From Sphingomonas sp. RIT328 (GTDB lineage: Bacteria; Pseudomonadota; Alphaproteobacteria; Sphingomonadales; Sphingomonadaceae), in the NCBI RefSeq assembly GCF_000632225.1, contig NZ_JFYV01000005.1:42841-106840 (forward strand): a stretch of 64,000 nucleotides of DNA, given 5' to 3'. The notes beneath the pieces were generated by a model. It was not told the DNA's origin. It saw only the letters and a program-made list of their open reading frames with translations, and ran no database searches. Each line of letters begins with the position of its first letter. The stretch's first letter is position 1. A program made the position numbers and the translations under genes. Positions 1 through 7,702 of the stretch are shown in pieces.

Positions 1-206
1 TCGCCAAGGTCGCCGCCCGGCTGCGCGCCGCGGGCGAGCGGCGGATCGCCTATGTGCCGGTCGACGGCCTCGCTTTCGCCGGCTGCCACAATCATCCCTC
101 GCTCGCCGACCAGACGGTGATCGCGACGCGCATCGCCGCGGCGATCGATGCGCAGCCGCAGGTCTGGACGGCGCCGGCGCTCAGGCGATCAGCGCCTCGA
201 TCCTGA
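1..206 (+). CDS. C-terminal end of an SGNH/GDSL-type esterase (5' end outside window)
   Basis: The open frame runs in from the left edge (codons start at base 3) and stops at TGA 204-206, giving 67 residues. The segment GCHNHPSLADQTVIA looks like the C-terminal block of carbohydrate-esterase-type SGNH hydrolases, where the motif GCxxHPSxxDH carries the catalytic Asp/His. Here the final His position is Gln, but the His of HPS is present. The 3' end overlaps the convergent molybdenum enzyme gene by about 25 bases. Only the tail is visible, so the substrate cannot be named and the family call is an inference from one motif. Confidence 0.45.
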   Translation, partial: AKVAARLRAAGERRIAYVPVDGLAFAGCHNHPSLADQTVIATRIAAAIDAQPQVWTAPALRRSAPRS

Positions 207-2358
207 TCGGCAGGTCGCGGACGCGGATGCCGGTGGCGTTGAACACCGCGTTGGCGACCGCCGCCGCGACGCCGATGATGCCGAGTTCGCCCAGGCCCTT
301 GACCCCTTCCGGATTGACCGCGTCATCCGCGTCGGGGACCATGACGACGGTCTGGCTGCCGATATCGGCGGCGGTCGGCACCAGATAGTCGGCGAGATCG
401 CGGTTCATGTAGACGCCGGTGCGCGGATCGATCTCGGTCTTCTCGAGCAGCGCCGAGCTCAGCCCCCAGCTCATCCCGCCGAGATACTGGCTGCGCGCGG
501 CGAGCGGGTTGAGCACGCGGCCCGCGGCAAAGGCGCCGACGTGGCGCGGCACGCGGATCGCGCCGGTCGCGGCATGGACCGCGACCTCCACCATATGCGC
601 GCCGAACGCCCAGGCGAGCGCATCCTCGGGCAGCGTCAGCAGCTTGATATGGCCGGCGCGGAGATCGTCCACCGCCGCCGGCTTGGCGCCCGGCGGCAGA
701 TAGTCGAGCCGGACGCTGCGCGCGCCTTCGGGCTGGCGGCGCAGCGCGGTGCAGGCGTCGGCGAGCGCATTGGCGAGCGAGGTGGTGGTCGACGACCCGC
801 CCGAGATCCCCGCCGGCGGCAGCGCGGTATCGCCGAGCGCGACGGTGACGCGATCGAGCGGTACGCCGAGCCGCTCCGACGCGATCGTCGCGAGCAGGGT
901 ATAGAGGCCGTTGCCGATCTCGTGATGCGCGGTTTCGATCCGCACCGTGCCGTCCGCATTCTGGCTGAGGCGCAGCGCGACCGGGCCGATCTTGACCGGG
1001 CGTGCCGCCGCGGCGCAGCCATGACCGATCCACCAGCCGTCGCGCAGCCGCGCCCGCGGCCGCGGCGACCGCTCCGCCCAGCCGAACGCCGCAGCCGCGG
1101 CGTCGAAACAGCGCAGCAGCGGGCGCGTCGTGAACCGTTTGCCGGAGACCGGATCGACCGCGGTCTCGTTGCGACGGCGCAGCGCGATCGGATCGATCGA
1201 CAGGGCATGCGCCAGCTCGTCGATCGCGCTTTCCATCGCGAACAGGAACGGGACCTCGGGCGGCGCCCGCATCGGCCCGGGCGTGTTGCGATCGACGCGG
1301 CCGAGCCGTTCCTCCGCCGCGACCGCCTCGGCGGCATAGAGGGCGGTGGAGACGTCGGCGCCTTCCATCGCGAAATCGTCGAAGCGCGAACTCGCCGTCG
1401 CCGCCTGATGGCCGACGCCGAGCAGCCGGCCGTCGGCATCCGCACCGAGGCGGATGCGATGCCGCGTCTCGGTACGGTGGTTGGCGATCGTGAACTGGTC
1501 GCGGCGACTGATCTCGAGCCGTACCGGACGGCCGAGCCGGCGCGCGGCGAGCGCGCAGATCGCGCTATGTTGCGACAGCGCGAGCTTGCCGCCGAAATGG
1601 CCGCCGATGAAGCGCGCGATCACCCGCACCTGCTCCGGGCGAAGGCCCAGCTGTGCGGCGAGGCCGTGCTGCGCCGCGACGACATAGCGCGTCGGTTCGT
1701 AGACGGTGAGCCGGTCGCCCTCCCACAGGCAGGTCGTGCTCGGCAGTTCGATCGGGTTATGGTGCTGGATCGGCGTCGTATACTGCGCGTCGATCCGCAC
1801 CGCGGCGGCGCCGAGCGCGGCATCGAGATCGCCGCTGCGGCGATCGTGATGCTCGGTCTTGATCGTGGTCAGCGGAACGGCCGCGCTGCGCGGATCGGCG
1901 AGGCAGGCGACCGGCGCTTCGCCGGCATAGCCGATGCGCAGGGCGGCGGCGGCCGCGGCGGCGATCTCGGCGGTTTCCGCGACGACGAGCGCGACGATCT
2001 GCCCGGCATAGCGGATCTCGGGCGAGGCGAGCGGCCGCCAGCTGCTGTTGGCATAGCCGCCCTGCATCAGATGATCGACCGGGCGGATCGCCTCGCCGAC
2101 CTCGTCATGCGTCAGGATCAGCAATACGCCGGGCATCGCCTCGGCGGCGTCGCGATGGATCGTGGTGACCCGCCCGCGTGCGATCGCGCTGACCGCAATG
2201 GCGGCATGCGCCATGCCGGGGACGCTCACGTCGCCGGGATACTCGGCCTGACCGCAGACCTTGAGCGGCCCGTCGATGCGCGGATGCGGCGCGCCGAGCC
2301 GGGCGACGGCATCGTCCCGGCGGGCGCGGACGCCCGATGCATCGGAGGGAGCGGTCAT
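181..2358 (-). CDS. Xanthine dehydrogenase/aldehyde oxidase family, molybdopterin-binding subunit (PaoC-like)
   Basis: This 725-residue protein matches the large Moco-binding subunit of the xanthine oxidase family, closest in layout to E. coli PaoC. The N-terminal hammerhead domain (about residues 20-150) carries RIDGPLKVCGQAEYPGDV and YAGQIVALVVAE. The Moco region has IGGHFGGKLALSQHSA and GPMRAPPEVPFLFAMESA, and GVKGLGELG near the C-terminus contains the expected catalytic Glu (about residue 691). Enzymes of this family hydroxylate aldehydes or N-heterocycles and normally need a 2Fe-2S subunit and a FAD subunit. Neither is adjacent: upstream on the same strand lies SURF1. The substrate is unknown. 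No Tat signal is obvious at the N-terminus. Confidence 0.9.
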   Translation of the reverse strand: MTAPSDASGVRARRDDAVARLGAPHPRIDGPLKVCGQAEYPGDVSVPGMAHAAIAVSAIARGRVTTIHRDAAEAMPGVLLILTHDEVGEAIRPVDHLMQGGYANSSWRPLASPEIRYAGQIVALVVAETAEIAAAAAAALRIGYAGEAPVACLADPRSAAVPLTTIKTEHHDRRSGDLDAALGAAAVRIDAQYTTPIQHHNPIELPSTTCLWEGDRLTVYEPTRYVVAAQHGLAAQLGLRPEQVRVIARFIGGHFGGKLALSQHSAICALAARRLGRPVRLEISRRDQFTIANHRTETRHRIRLGADADGRLLGVGHQAATASSRFDDFAMEGADVSTALYAAEAVAAEERLGRVDRNTPGPMRAPPEVPFLFAMESAIDELAHALSIDPIALRRRNETAVDPVSGKRFTTRPLLRCFDAAAAAFGWAERSPRPRARLRDGWWIGHGCAAAARPVKIGPVALRLSQNADGTVRIETAHHEIGNGLYTLLATIASERLGVPLDRVTVALGDTALPPAGISGGSSTTTSLANALADACTALRRQPEGARSVRLDYLPPGAKPAAVDDLRAGHIKLLTLPEDALAWAFGAHMVEVAVHAATGAIRVPRHVGAFAAGRVLNPLAARSQYLGGMSWGLSSALLEKTEIDPRTGVYMNRDLADYLVPTAADIGSQTVVMVPDADDAVNPEGVKGLGELGIIGVAAAVANAVFNATGIRVRDLPIRIEALIA

Positions 2359-2492
2359 CGCGATACCTTTCGTCGGTCCGCATGGCGCAACGTGCGGACG
2401 GGCGGAGACGCTCCGTTATGTCATTCAAGCAGTTGAAAGAATCGGATATTCCTTTTTGCTGCCCGAGGGCGTCGGCCTCGGCGGACGCGCCG

Positions 2493-3077
2493 CTAGGCCG
2501 AGCGCCGCCGCAGCGCCAGCACGTAGATCACCGTCGCGACCGCGGCGAACAGGAACCATTGCACCGCATAGGACAGATGGTTGTTGGGCACCGAGGCGAG
2601 ATCGGGGCGGCCGTTGGCGGCCAGGCCGAGCGGCGGCGTATCGGCGACGAGCAGCAGTGGCTGCGGGTGCCGGTCGAACACGGTGCCGATCAGCGAACGG
2701 CCGTCCGGCGCATGGCTGATGAAGCCGCGCACCGGCCCGCCCGGCCAGCGCCGCGCGAACATCGGGTCGGGCGTGGTGCCGAGCTGGACGAGCAGCCCGT
2801 CGCCGCAATCGGCGATCAGCCGGAACCCCGCCGCGCCGGCGCCGGCGAGGCGCTGCGCCAGCGGGTGGGGGCAGGCGGCATAGCTGCGGCGGAACAGCAG
2901 CCGGTCGTCGGCGCGCCGCGGGAAGGCGATCGGCGGGCGTGCCGGATTGGCGGCGAGCTGCGCCAGATAGGCCTGTTTCTGCGGTGCCCGATCGAGCCAT
3001 TGCCACAGGCCGAGCGCGATCATCGCCGCGACCGCGAGCGCGACGATCACCGTCGGGAGCAGCGGCACGCGCCTCAT
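2493..3077 (-). CDS. SURF1 family cytochrome oxidase biogenesis protein
   Basis: The protein has 194 residues, starting at ATG 3077-3075, which overlaps the DUF983 stop codon as ATGA; a longer in-frame extension to 3209 lies inside DUF983 and is rejected. There are two membrane segments, one right at the N-terminus (PTVIVALAVAAMIALGLWQW) and one near the C-terminus. The typical SURF1 ending NNHLSYAVQWF precedes the second segment. SURF1 proteins help insert heme a into subunit I of aa3-type oxidases in the inner membrane. It is last in the cox assembly operon and somewhat shorter than most SURF1 proteins. Confidence 0.88.
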   Translation of the reverse strand: MRRVPLLPTVIVALAVAAMIALGLWQWLDRAPQKQAYLAQLAANPARPPIAFPRRADDRLLFRRSYAACPHPLAQRLAGAGAAGFRLIADCGDGLLVQLGTTPDPMFARRWPGGPVRGFISHAPDGRSLIGTVFDRHPQPLLLVADTPPLGLAANGRPDLASVPNNHLSYAVQWFLFAAVATVIYVLALRRRSA

Positions 3078-3493
3078 GGTCGCGGATCGATGCGGCCTTC
3101 GCGCGCGGCGTTGCGGAACTCCGCCGACATCAGCGCGCCCTTCGCCAGTCGCAGCGACCAGATCACCCCGGCGAGCGTCACCGGGATCCAGATCAGCATA
3201 TGCAGCCACAACGGCGGGTGGAGCGTCAGTTCGAGCGTGATCGCGCCGATCACCACCAACGTGCCGAGGATCAGCGTCAGAAAGGCGGCGGGACCGTCGC
3301 CGACGTTGAAGCGGCTGAAATCGAGTCCGCAGGCGGAGCAGCGATCGGCGAAGCGGATCATCCCGGCGAACAGCGTCGGCTTGCCGCAGCGCGGGCAGAG
3401 CCCGCCGAGCGCGGCCTGGACGATGCTGGGCTGCACCGGGCCGGGCTGCGCAGGGGCGGACGGCACGGGGCCGGATGGCTCGGGATCGGTCAT
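3074..3493 (-). CDS. DUF983 family membrane protein with zinc-ribbon-like CxxC pairs
   Basis: This 139-residue protein has a Pro-rich N-terminus, then two cysteine pairs (GLCPRCGKPTLF and DRCSACGLDF) resembling a zinc ribbon, then two membrane helices around residues 70-115. This is the DUF983 layout; members commonly sit between ctaE and SURF1 in alphaproteobacteria, and their role in oxidase biogenesis is inferred from that position only. The start at 3493 was chosen because it lies 31 bases beyond the ctaE stop; the longer frame to 3565 overlaps ctaE. The 3' end overlaps the SURF1 start (ATGA). Confidence 0.85.
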   Translation of the reverse strand: MTDPEPSGPVPSAPAQPGPVQPSIVQAALGGLCPRCGKPTLFAGMIRFADRCSACGLDFSRFNVGDGPAAFLTLILGTLVVIGAITLELTLHPPLWLHMLIWIPVTLAGVIWSLRLAKGALMSAEFRNAAREGRIDPRP

Positions 3494-3524
3494 CCTCCGG
3501 TCGGTCCGCTCACCCGCGCCCGCC

Positions 3525-4457
3525 TCAGCCGGCGTGGACCGGCGCGCCCCAGCCACCCCAGACATAGATGGTGACGAACAAAAACAGCCACACCACGTCG
3601 ACGAAATGCCAATACCAGGCCGCCGCCTCGAAGCCGAAATGCTGGCGCGGCGTGAAGTCGCCCTTGTAGGCGCGGATCAGGCAGACTGCGAGGAAGATCG
3701 TGCCGATCAGGACGTGGAAGCCGTGGAAGCCCGTCGCCATGAAGAAGGCGGCGCCATAGTTCAGCCCCTTGAACGGGAACGGCGCGTGCATGTATTCATA
3801 GGCCTGGATCGAGCTGAACAGCACGCCGAGCGCCACCGTCAGCCACAGCCCCTTGAGCACGCCGTCACGATCACCGACGCCGAGCAGGCCCCACAGGCCG
3901 CGCTTCTCGCCGCCGCGCTGGTTGTGGATCAGCGCATGGTGCGCCCAGGTGACGGTGGTGCCGCTGGTCAGCAGGATCAGCGTGTTGAGCAGCGGGAATT
4001 CGAAGGCGTTGATGACCTCCAGCCCCTTGGGCGGCCATTGCGCGGCGATCGCCGCCGCCCCTTCCGCGGCGCGTTCGACCTGACCGTCGATGAAGCTCAT
4101 CGCGGTCGGGAACAGCGCGAAGTCGAAGAAGGCCCAGAACCAGCCGACGAAGAACATCACCTCGGAGGCGATGAACAGGATCATGCCGTAGCGGAAGTGG
4201 AGCTGGACGACCGGGGTGTGATCGCCGTGATGCGCCTCGCGCACCACCTCCGCCCACCAGCTGTACATGGTGAACAGCACGCCGCCGAGCCCGGCGAGGA
4301 AGATCCAGCCGCCGCCATTGGCCTTGTCGGCGGCGAGATGCGCGCCGTGCATCCACATGATCGCACCCGACGCCATCACCAGGGCCGACAGCGATCCGAA
4401 CAGGGGCCATATGCTGGGGGGCAGGATATGGTAATCGTGGTTCTTGGCGCCGGCCAT
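3525..4457 (-). CDS. ctaE: Cytochrome c oxidase subunit III
   Basis: The 310-residue protein has seven hydrophobic segments. Typical subunit III blocks are MAGAKNHDYHILPPSIWP at the N-terminus, VVREAHHGDHTPVVQLHFRYG, a SEVMFFVGWFWAFF helix with the conserved Glu, and FHGFHVLIGTIFL and WYWHFVDVVWLFLF near the C-terminus. Subunit III is a core membrane subunit of aa3-type oxidase, supporting stability and proton uptake. It follows ctaG with a 37-base gap. The catalytic subunit genes ctaC and ctaD are not in this cluster. Confidence 0.96.
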   Translation of the reverse strand: MAGAKNHDYHILPPSIWPLFGSLSALVMASGAIMWMHGAHLAADKANGGGWIFLAGLGGVLFTMYSWWAEVVREAHHGDHTPVVQLHFRYGMILFIASEVMFFVGWFWAFFDFALFPTAMSFIDGQVERAAEGAAAIAAQWPPKGLEVINAFEFPLLNTLILLTSGTTVTWAHHALIHNQRGGEKRGLWGLLGVGDRDGVLKGLWLTVALGVLFSSIQAYEYMHAPFPFKGLNYGAAFFMATGFHGFHVLIGTIFLAVCLIRAYKGDFTPRQHFGFEAAAWYWHFVDVVWLFLFVTIYVWGGWGAPVHAG

Positions 4458-4494
4458 GGTCGTTTCCCTGTTCTCTATCCTCTTGCGCTAACGC

Positions 4495-5061
4495 TTAGCC
4501 CGCCGATTTCGCGGAATCCACCGGGTAAAACGTGTAGGAGAGGGTGATCGTCTCGACGTCGTTGGCGTCGGGATCGTCCATGATCTTCGGGTCGACGAAG
4601 AAGATCACCGGCATGCGCTGCGTCTCGCCCGGTGCCAGGGTCTGCTGTGTGAAGCAGAAGCACTGGATTTTGGTGAAATATTTGCCCGCCTGGCTCGGCG
4701 TGACGTTGAACGTCGCGCTGCCGGTGATCGGCTTGCTGTCCATGTTGGTGGCGGTGAAGAAGGCGATGTCGCGTGCGCCGATCTTGACCGTCTCCGACCC
4801 TGCTTCGGGCCGGAAGCGCCACTTCATCCCGGGCGCGACATTGCTGTCGAAATCGATGCGGATCAGCTTGTTGACCGCACCCGGTGCTTCCTGCGCGCGC
4901 TGCGTCGTGCCGTTGAGGCCGGTCACCTGGCAGAACAGGCGGTAGAGCGGGATGCTCGCCCAGGCGACGCCGGTCATGAAGCAGATGCCGAGCACCGCGA
5001 AAAAGGCGGTGCGCAACTGCCGCCGCGTCGACGCATCGTCGGGGCGCGGCGGCGCGTTCAT
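4495..5061 (-). CDS. ctaG: Cytochrome c oxidase assembly protein CtaG (Cox11)
   Basis: The 188-residue protein is a single-pass membrane protein (helix about residues 17-37), followed by a periplasmic immunoglobulin-like copper domain. The Cox11 copper motif CFCF is present in KIQCFCFTQQTLAPGE, and VDPKIMDDPDANDVETITLS is the usual C-terminal block. It delivers Cu(I) to the CuB centre of subunit I. Its ATG overlaps the stop of the upstream 44-residue ORF (ATGA at 5058-5061). Confidence 0.95.
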   Translation of the reverse strand: MNAPPRPDDASTRRQLRTAFFAVLGICFMTGVAWASIPLYRLFCQVTGLNGTTQRAQEAPGAVNKLIRIDFDSNVAPGMKWRFRPEAGSETVKIGARDIAFFTATNMDSKPITGSATFNVTPSQAGKYFTKIQCFCFTQQTLAPGETQRMPVIFFVDPKIMDDPDANDVETITLSYTFYPVDSAKSAG

Positions 5062-5192
5062 GCCAGCCCCTGGCGGATCTTGGTGATCGCGATCGCGAAG
5101 ATCAGGATCACGAACGCACCGAGCAGCAGCGCCATGATCCGTGCCCGCGCCCGCTGGCGCTGGCGGACGAGGTCCTGTTCGTCGGGCGTCAT
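5058..5192 (-). CDS. Small single-pass membrane protein between ctaB and ctaG (CoxF-like)
   Basis: This is a 44-residue ORF: a charged N-terminal stretch rich in Arg/Gln (residues 1-18), one membrane helix (about 19-38, [17 protein letters not shown]), and a short tail. It is coupled on both sides by ATGA overlaps, with the ctaB stop at its start and the ctaG start at its end; this argues strongly that it is translated. Small ORFs at this position, sometimes called CoxF, occur in other alphaproteobacterial cox operons. No biochemical function is assigned. Confidence 0.75.
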   Translation of the reverse strand: MTPDEQDLVRQRQRARARIMALLLGAFVILIFAIAITKIRQGLA

Positions 5193-6109
5193 GCGAACAT
5201 CCAGCGGTCGACGACGAGCGCGCCGAACACGACGAACAGATAGAGGATCGAATAGCTGAACAAGCGCTTCTCCGGCTTCATGGCATCGTCGGCCGTGGTG
5301 GTGCGGGTCGCGACGACGAGCGCGAGCGCGGCGAAGACGAGGGTGGTGACGCTGGCGACGCCGCCGTAGAGCGGCCCGGACAGGCCGAGCGGCCAGGGCA
5401 GCACCGCGGCCAGCGCCATCGGGATGGTGTAGAGCCCGATCTGCCGCCGCGTCACCCGCTCGCCGGCGACGACCGGCAGCATCGGCACCCCGGCATTGGC
5501 GTAATCGGTCTTCACGAACAGCGCGAGCGCCCAGAAATGCGGCGGCGTCCACAGGAAGACGAGCGCGAACAGCAGCAACGGCAGCAGCGCGACCTGTCCG
5601 GTCGCCGCCGCCCAGCCGATCAGCGGCGGAAACGCGCCCGCGGCGCCGCCGATGACGATGTTCTGCGGCGTCCGGCGCTTGAGCCAGACGGTATAGACGA
5701 GGACGTAGAACAGGATCGATAGGGTGAGGATCGCCGCCGCGGCGAAATTCACCGCGAAATACATCAGGATGACGGAGAAGGCGGCGAGCCCGACGCCGAA
5801 GTGCAGGGCCGATTCGCGCTCCATCCGCCCGGCGGGCAGCGGCCGCTTCTGCGTCCGCCGCATCTTGGCGTCGAGGTCCGCCTCATACCATTGGTTGAGC
5901 GCCCCCGCCGCCCCCGCGCCGAGCGCGATGCACAGGATCGCGGTGAAGCCGAGCACCGGATGGATGAAGTGTCCGTTCACCGGCGGCGCAGCGAGCATCC
6001 CGCACAGCCCGGTGAAGACGACCAGCGTCATCACCCGCGGCTTGGTCAGCGCGAGGAAGTCCCGCCAGTCAGCGGGGGGCAGCAGGGGCGTCGCGACCGT
6101 CATCGCCAT
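5189..6109 (-). CDS. ctaB: Protoheme IX farnesyltransferase (heme o synthase)
   Basis: A UbiA-type prenyltransferase of about 306 residues with some eight to nine membrane helices. The first Asp-rich motif is in [19 protein letters not shown], followed by RPLPAGRM, and the second polar loop is in [20 protein letters not shown]. It farnesylates protoheme to heme o, the precursor of heme a. I placed the start at ATG 6109 (ATG 6103 is equally possible); the frame is open to 6175 but that runs into the upstream palindromic repeat. In many relatives ctaC-ctaD precede ctaB; here an intergenic repeat and a DUF1501 gene do. Confidence 0.95.
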   Translation of the reverse strand: MAMTVATPLLPPADWRDFLALTKPRVMTLVVFTGLCGMLAAPPVNGHFIHPVLGFTAILCIALGAGAAGALNQWYEADLDAKMRRTQKRPLPAGRMERESALHFGVGLAAFSVILMYFAVNFAAAAILTLSILFYVLVYTVWLKRRTPQNIVIGGAAGAFPPLIGWAAATGQVALLPLLLFALVFLWTPPHFWALALFVKTDYANAGVPMLPVVAGERVTRRQIGLYTIPMALAAVLPWPLGLSGPLYGGVASVTTLVFAALALVVATRTTTADDAMKPEKRLFSYSILYLFVVFGALVVDRWMFA

Positions 6110-6173
6110 GGCTATACGCCGCGCGGGCGCTTTGAGCAAAGCCGATCGGGCTTGCACCGATGACCACCCAACC

Positions 6174-6307
6174 AATCCTCCCCGGCACGGGGAGGGGGAA
6201 CAGCCGAAGGCTGGTGGAGGGGGGCTTCCGCTGACGGCAGCGCGTGTGGATACCCCCCTCCACCACCGCTTGCGCGGCGGTCCCCCTCCCCGTGCCGGGG
6301 AGGAGTT
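6174..6307. repeat. Intergenic palindromic repeat, copy 1 of a dispersed family
   Basis: A roughly 134-bp near-palindrome. The outer arms are CCTCCCCGGCACGGGGAGG on the left and its inverted form on the right, each itself a small hairpin. The inner arms are GGTGGAGGGGGGCTT-like and their complement, around a variable centre. It lies between ctaB and the DUF1501 gene, both on the minus strand. A second copy lies at 26418-26553 inside pccA. In RNA it would fold into a branched hairpin. Confidence 0.9.
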
Positions 6308-6311
6308 GGAC

Positions 6312-7700
6312 CTAGACGAACCCCAGGTTCAGGCTCGCCGCATCGTAATTGCCCGCATTGGGCAGCACCGTCCGGAGATCGCCCGCGCCGACGCCGAACC
6401 AGCTCGCCAGCGTCGCGGCATATTGATCCACCGCGATCGTCGGCAGCAGCCGGCCCTGGCCGACGTCGTCGGGCGTGCCGTTGCCGAGCTGCGGCGCGGT
6501 GCCGTAGAAGCGCTGGCCGCGCACCGCGCCGCCCATCACGAGATGATGGCTGCCCCAGCCGTGATCGGAGCCGTCGTCGTTCGATTGCAGGGTGCGGCCG
6601 AAGTCGGAGGCGGTGAAGCTCGTCACCGTGTCGGCGACGCCGAGCGCGACGGTGGTGTCGTAGAAGGCGCGCATCGCGTCGGCGACCTTGCCGATCAGCC
6701 CGGGATGCTGCGCGACCAGATTGTCGTGCAGATCGAACCCGCCGATCGACACGAAGAACACCTGCCGCCGGGCGCCGAGCTGCGACGAGACCGAGATCAG
6801 CCGCGCGACCATCTTCAACTGATCGGCGAGCGCATTGCCGGTCGGGAACAGGGTGAAGCCGCTGGCCGGCGCGCCGGTCAGCGCGCTGCTCACCTGCGCA
6901 TAGGTGTCGAGCGCGCGTTTGCTGACGCGGGCATGTTCGTCGGCGAGCAGATTGGTGTTGCCGCCGGTCATCAGGCTGCGCAGCGTCGTCGCCGCCGCGG
7001 TCGATCCGTACAGCTTGGTCTGGTTGTTGAGCAGCGCGACCGGACCGCCGGCGCCGATCGCATATTGGACCGCGCTCTTGCCGGTGAGATAGACCGCATT
7101 GCCGCTGGTGTTGATGCAGGTCAGCGTCGCCGCGCCATTGCCCGACTGGAACAGGTCGCCGATCCGCCCGCCCCAGCCCGAGGTCGCGCCTTCCGGATTG
7201 GACGCCTGGAAATAGCTCTGCTGATCGTTGTGGCTGAACAATTTGGGCGGCAGCCGCACTGCATTCTGCTGGAATTGCAGCTTGCTGGTCGGCTGCACCA
7301 GCGTGCCGACGTTGAGCGCCACCGCGAGCTTGCCCTGATCGAACAGCGGCAGCAGCGATGCCATCGTCGGCGCCAGCGCATAGCGGCGCGCCTCGGGCAG
7401 CGCCTGCGTCGGCTTCAGCACGGTCGCCGCCAGCGTTTCCCGGGTCAGCGCGATATTGGATCGCGCGGCGAGATAGGCGGCGTAGCTCGCCTCGTCATAG
7501 GCGGCGACGGTATTGGCGTAATCGTTACCGCCATAGAGGAAGATGCAGACCAGCGCCTTATAGTCGGTCGACACCGCCGCCGCCGCCTCGCCGATCGCGG
7601 CGAGGCTGGTGACGAAGGGCGTCGCCACCCCCGCCATGCCGAGCGCGGCGGAGCGTTTGAGGAAGGCGCGGCGCGAGGCATCACGCGTGACGTCCATCAT
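6312..7700 (-). CDS. DUF1501 domain protein, Tat-exported
   Basis: The protein has 462 residues. The N-terminus contains a textbook twin-arginine signal, [16 protein letters not shown], followed by a hydrophobic stretch and an Ala-rich cleavage region, so export as a folded protein is likely. The body matches the DUF1501 family, related to the alkaline phosphatase/sulfatase fold: [37 protein letters not shown] and [23 protein letters not shown], which has metal-ligand-like Asp and His residues. The enzymatic activity is unproven. It starts two bases after the DUF1800 stop, so the two are co-translated. Confidence 0.88.
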   Translation of the reverse strand: MMDVTRDASRRAFLKRSAALGMAGVATPFVTSLAAIGEAAAAVSTDYKALVCIFLYGGNDYANTVAAYDEASYAAYLAARSNIALTRETLAATVLKPTQALPEARRYALAPTMASLLPLFDQGKLAVALNVGTLVQPTSKLQFQQNAVRLPPKLFSHNDQQSYFQASNPEGATSGWGGRIGDLFQSGNGAATLTCINTSGNAVYLTGKSAVQYAIGAGGPVALLNNQTKLYGSTAAATTLRSLMTGGNTNLLADEHARVSKRALDTYAQVSSALTGAPASGFTLFPTGNALADQLKMVARLISVSSQLGARRQVFFVSIGGFDLHDNLVAQHPGLIGKVADAMRAFYDTTVALGVADTVTSFTASDFGRTLQSNDDGSDHGWGSHHLVMGGAVRGQRFYGTAPQLGNGTPDDVGQGRLLPTIAVDQYAATLASWFGVGAGDLRTVLPNAGNYDAASLNLGFV

Positions 7701-7702
7701 GC

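Noticed and set aside
148..2436. 762-codon open frame on the plus strand opposite the molybdenum enzyme gene
   Set aside because: It is the antisense shadow of a GC-rich gene: Arg/Asp/Gly-rich low-complexity translation with no family motif, while the minus strand has clear enzyme motifs.
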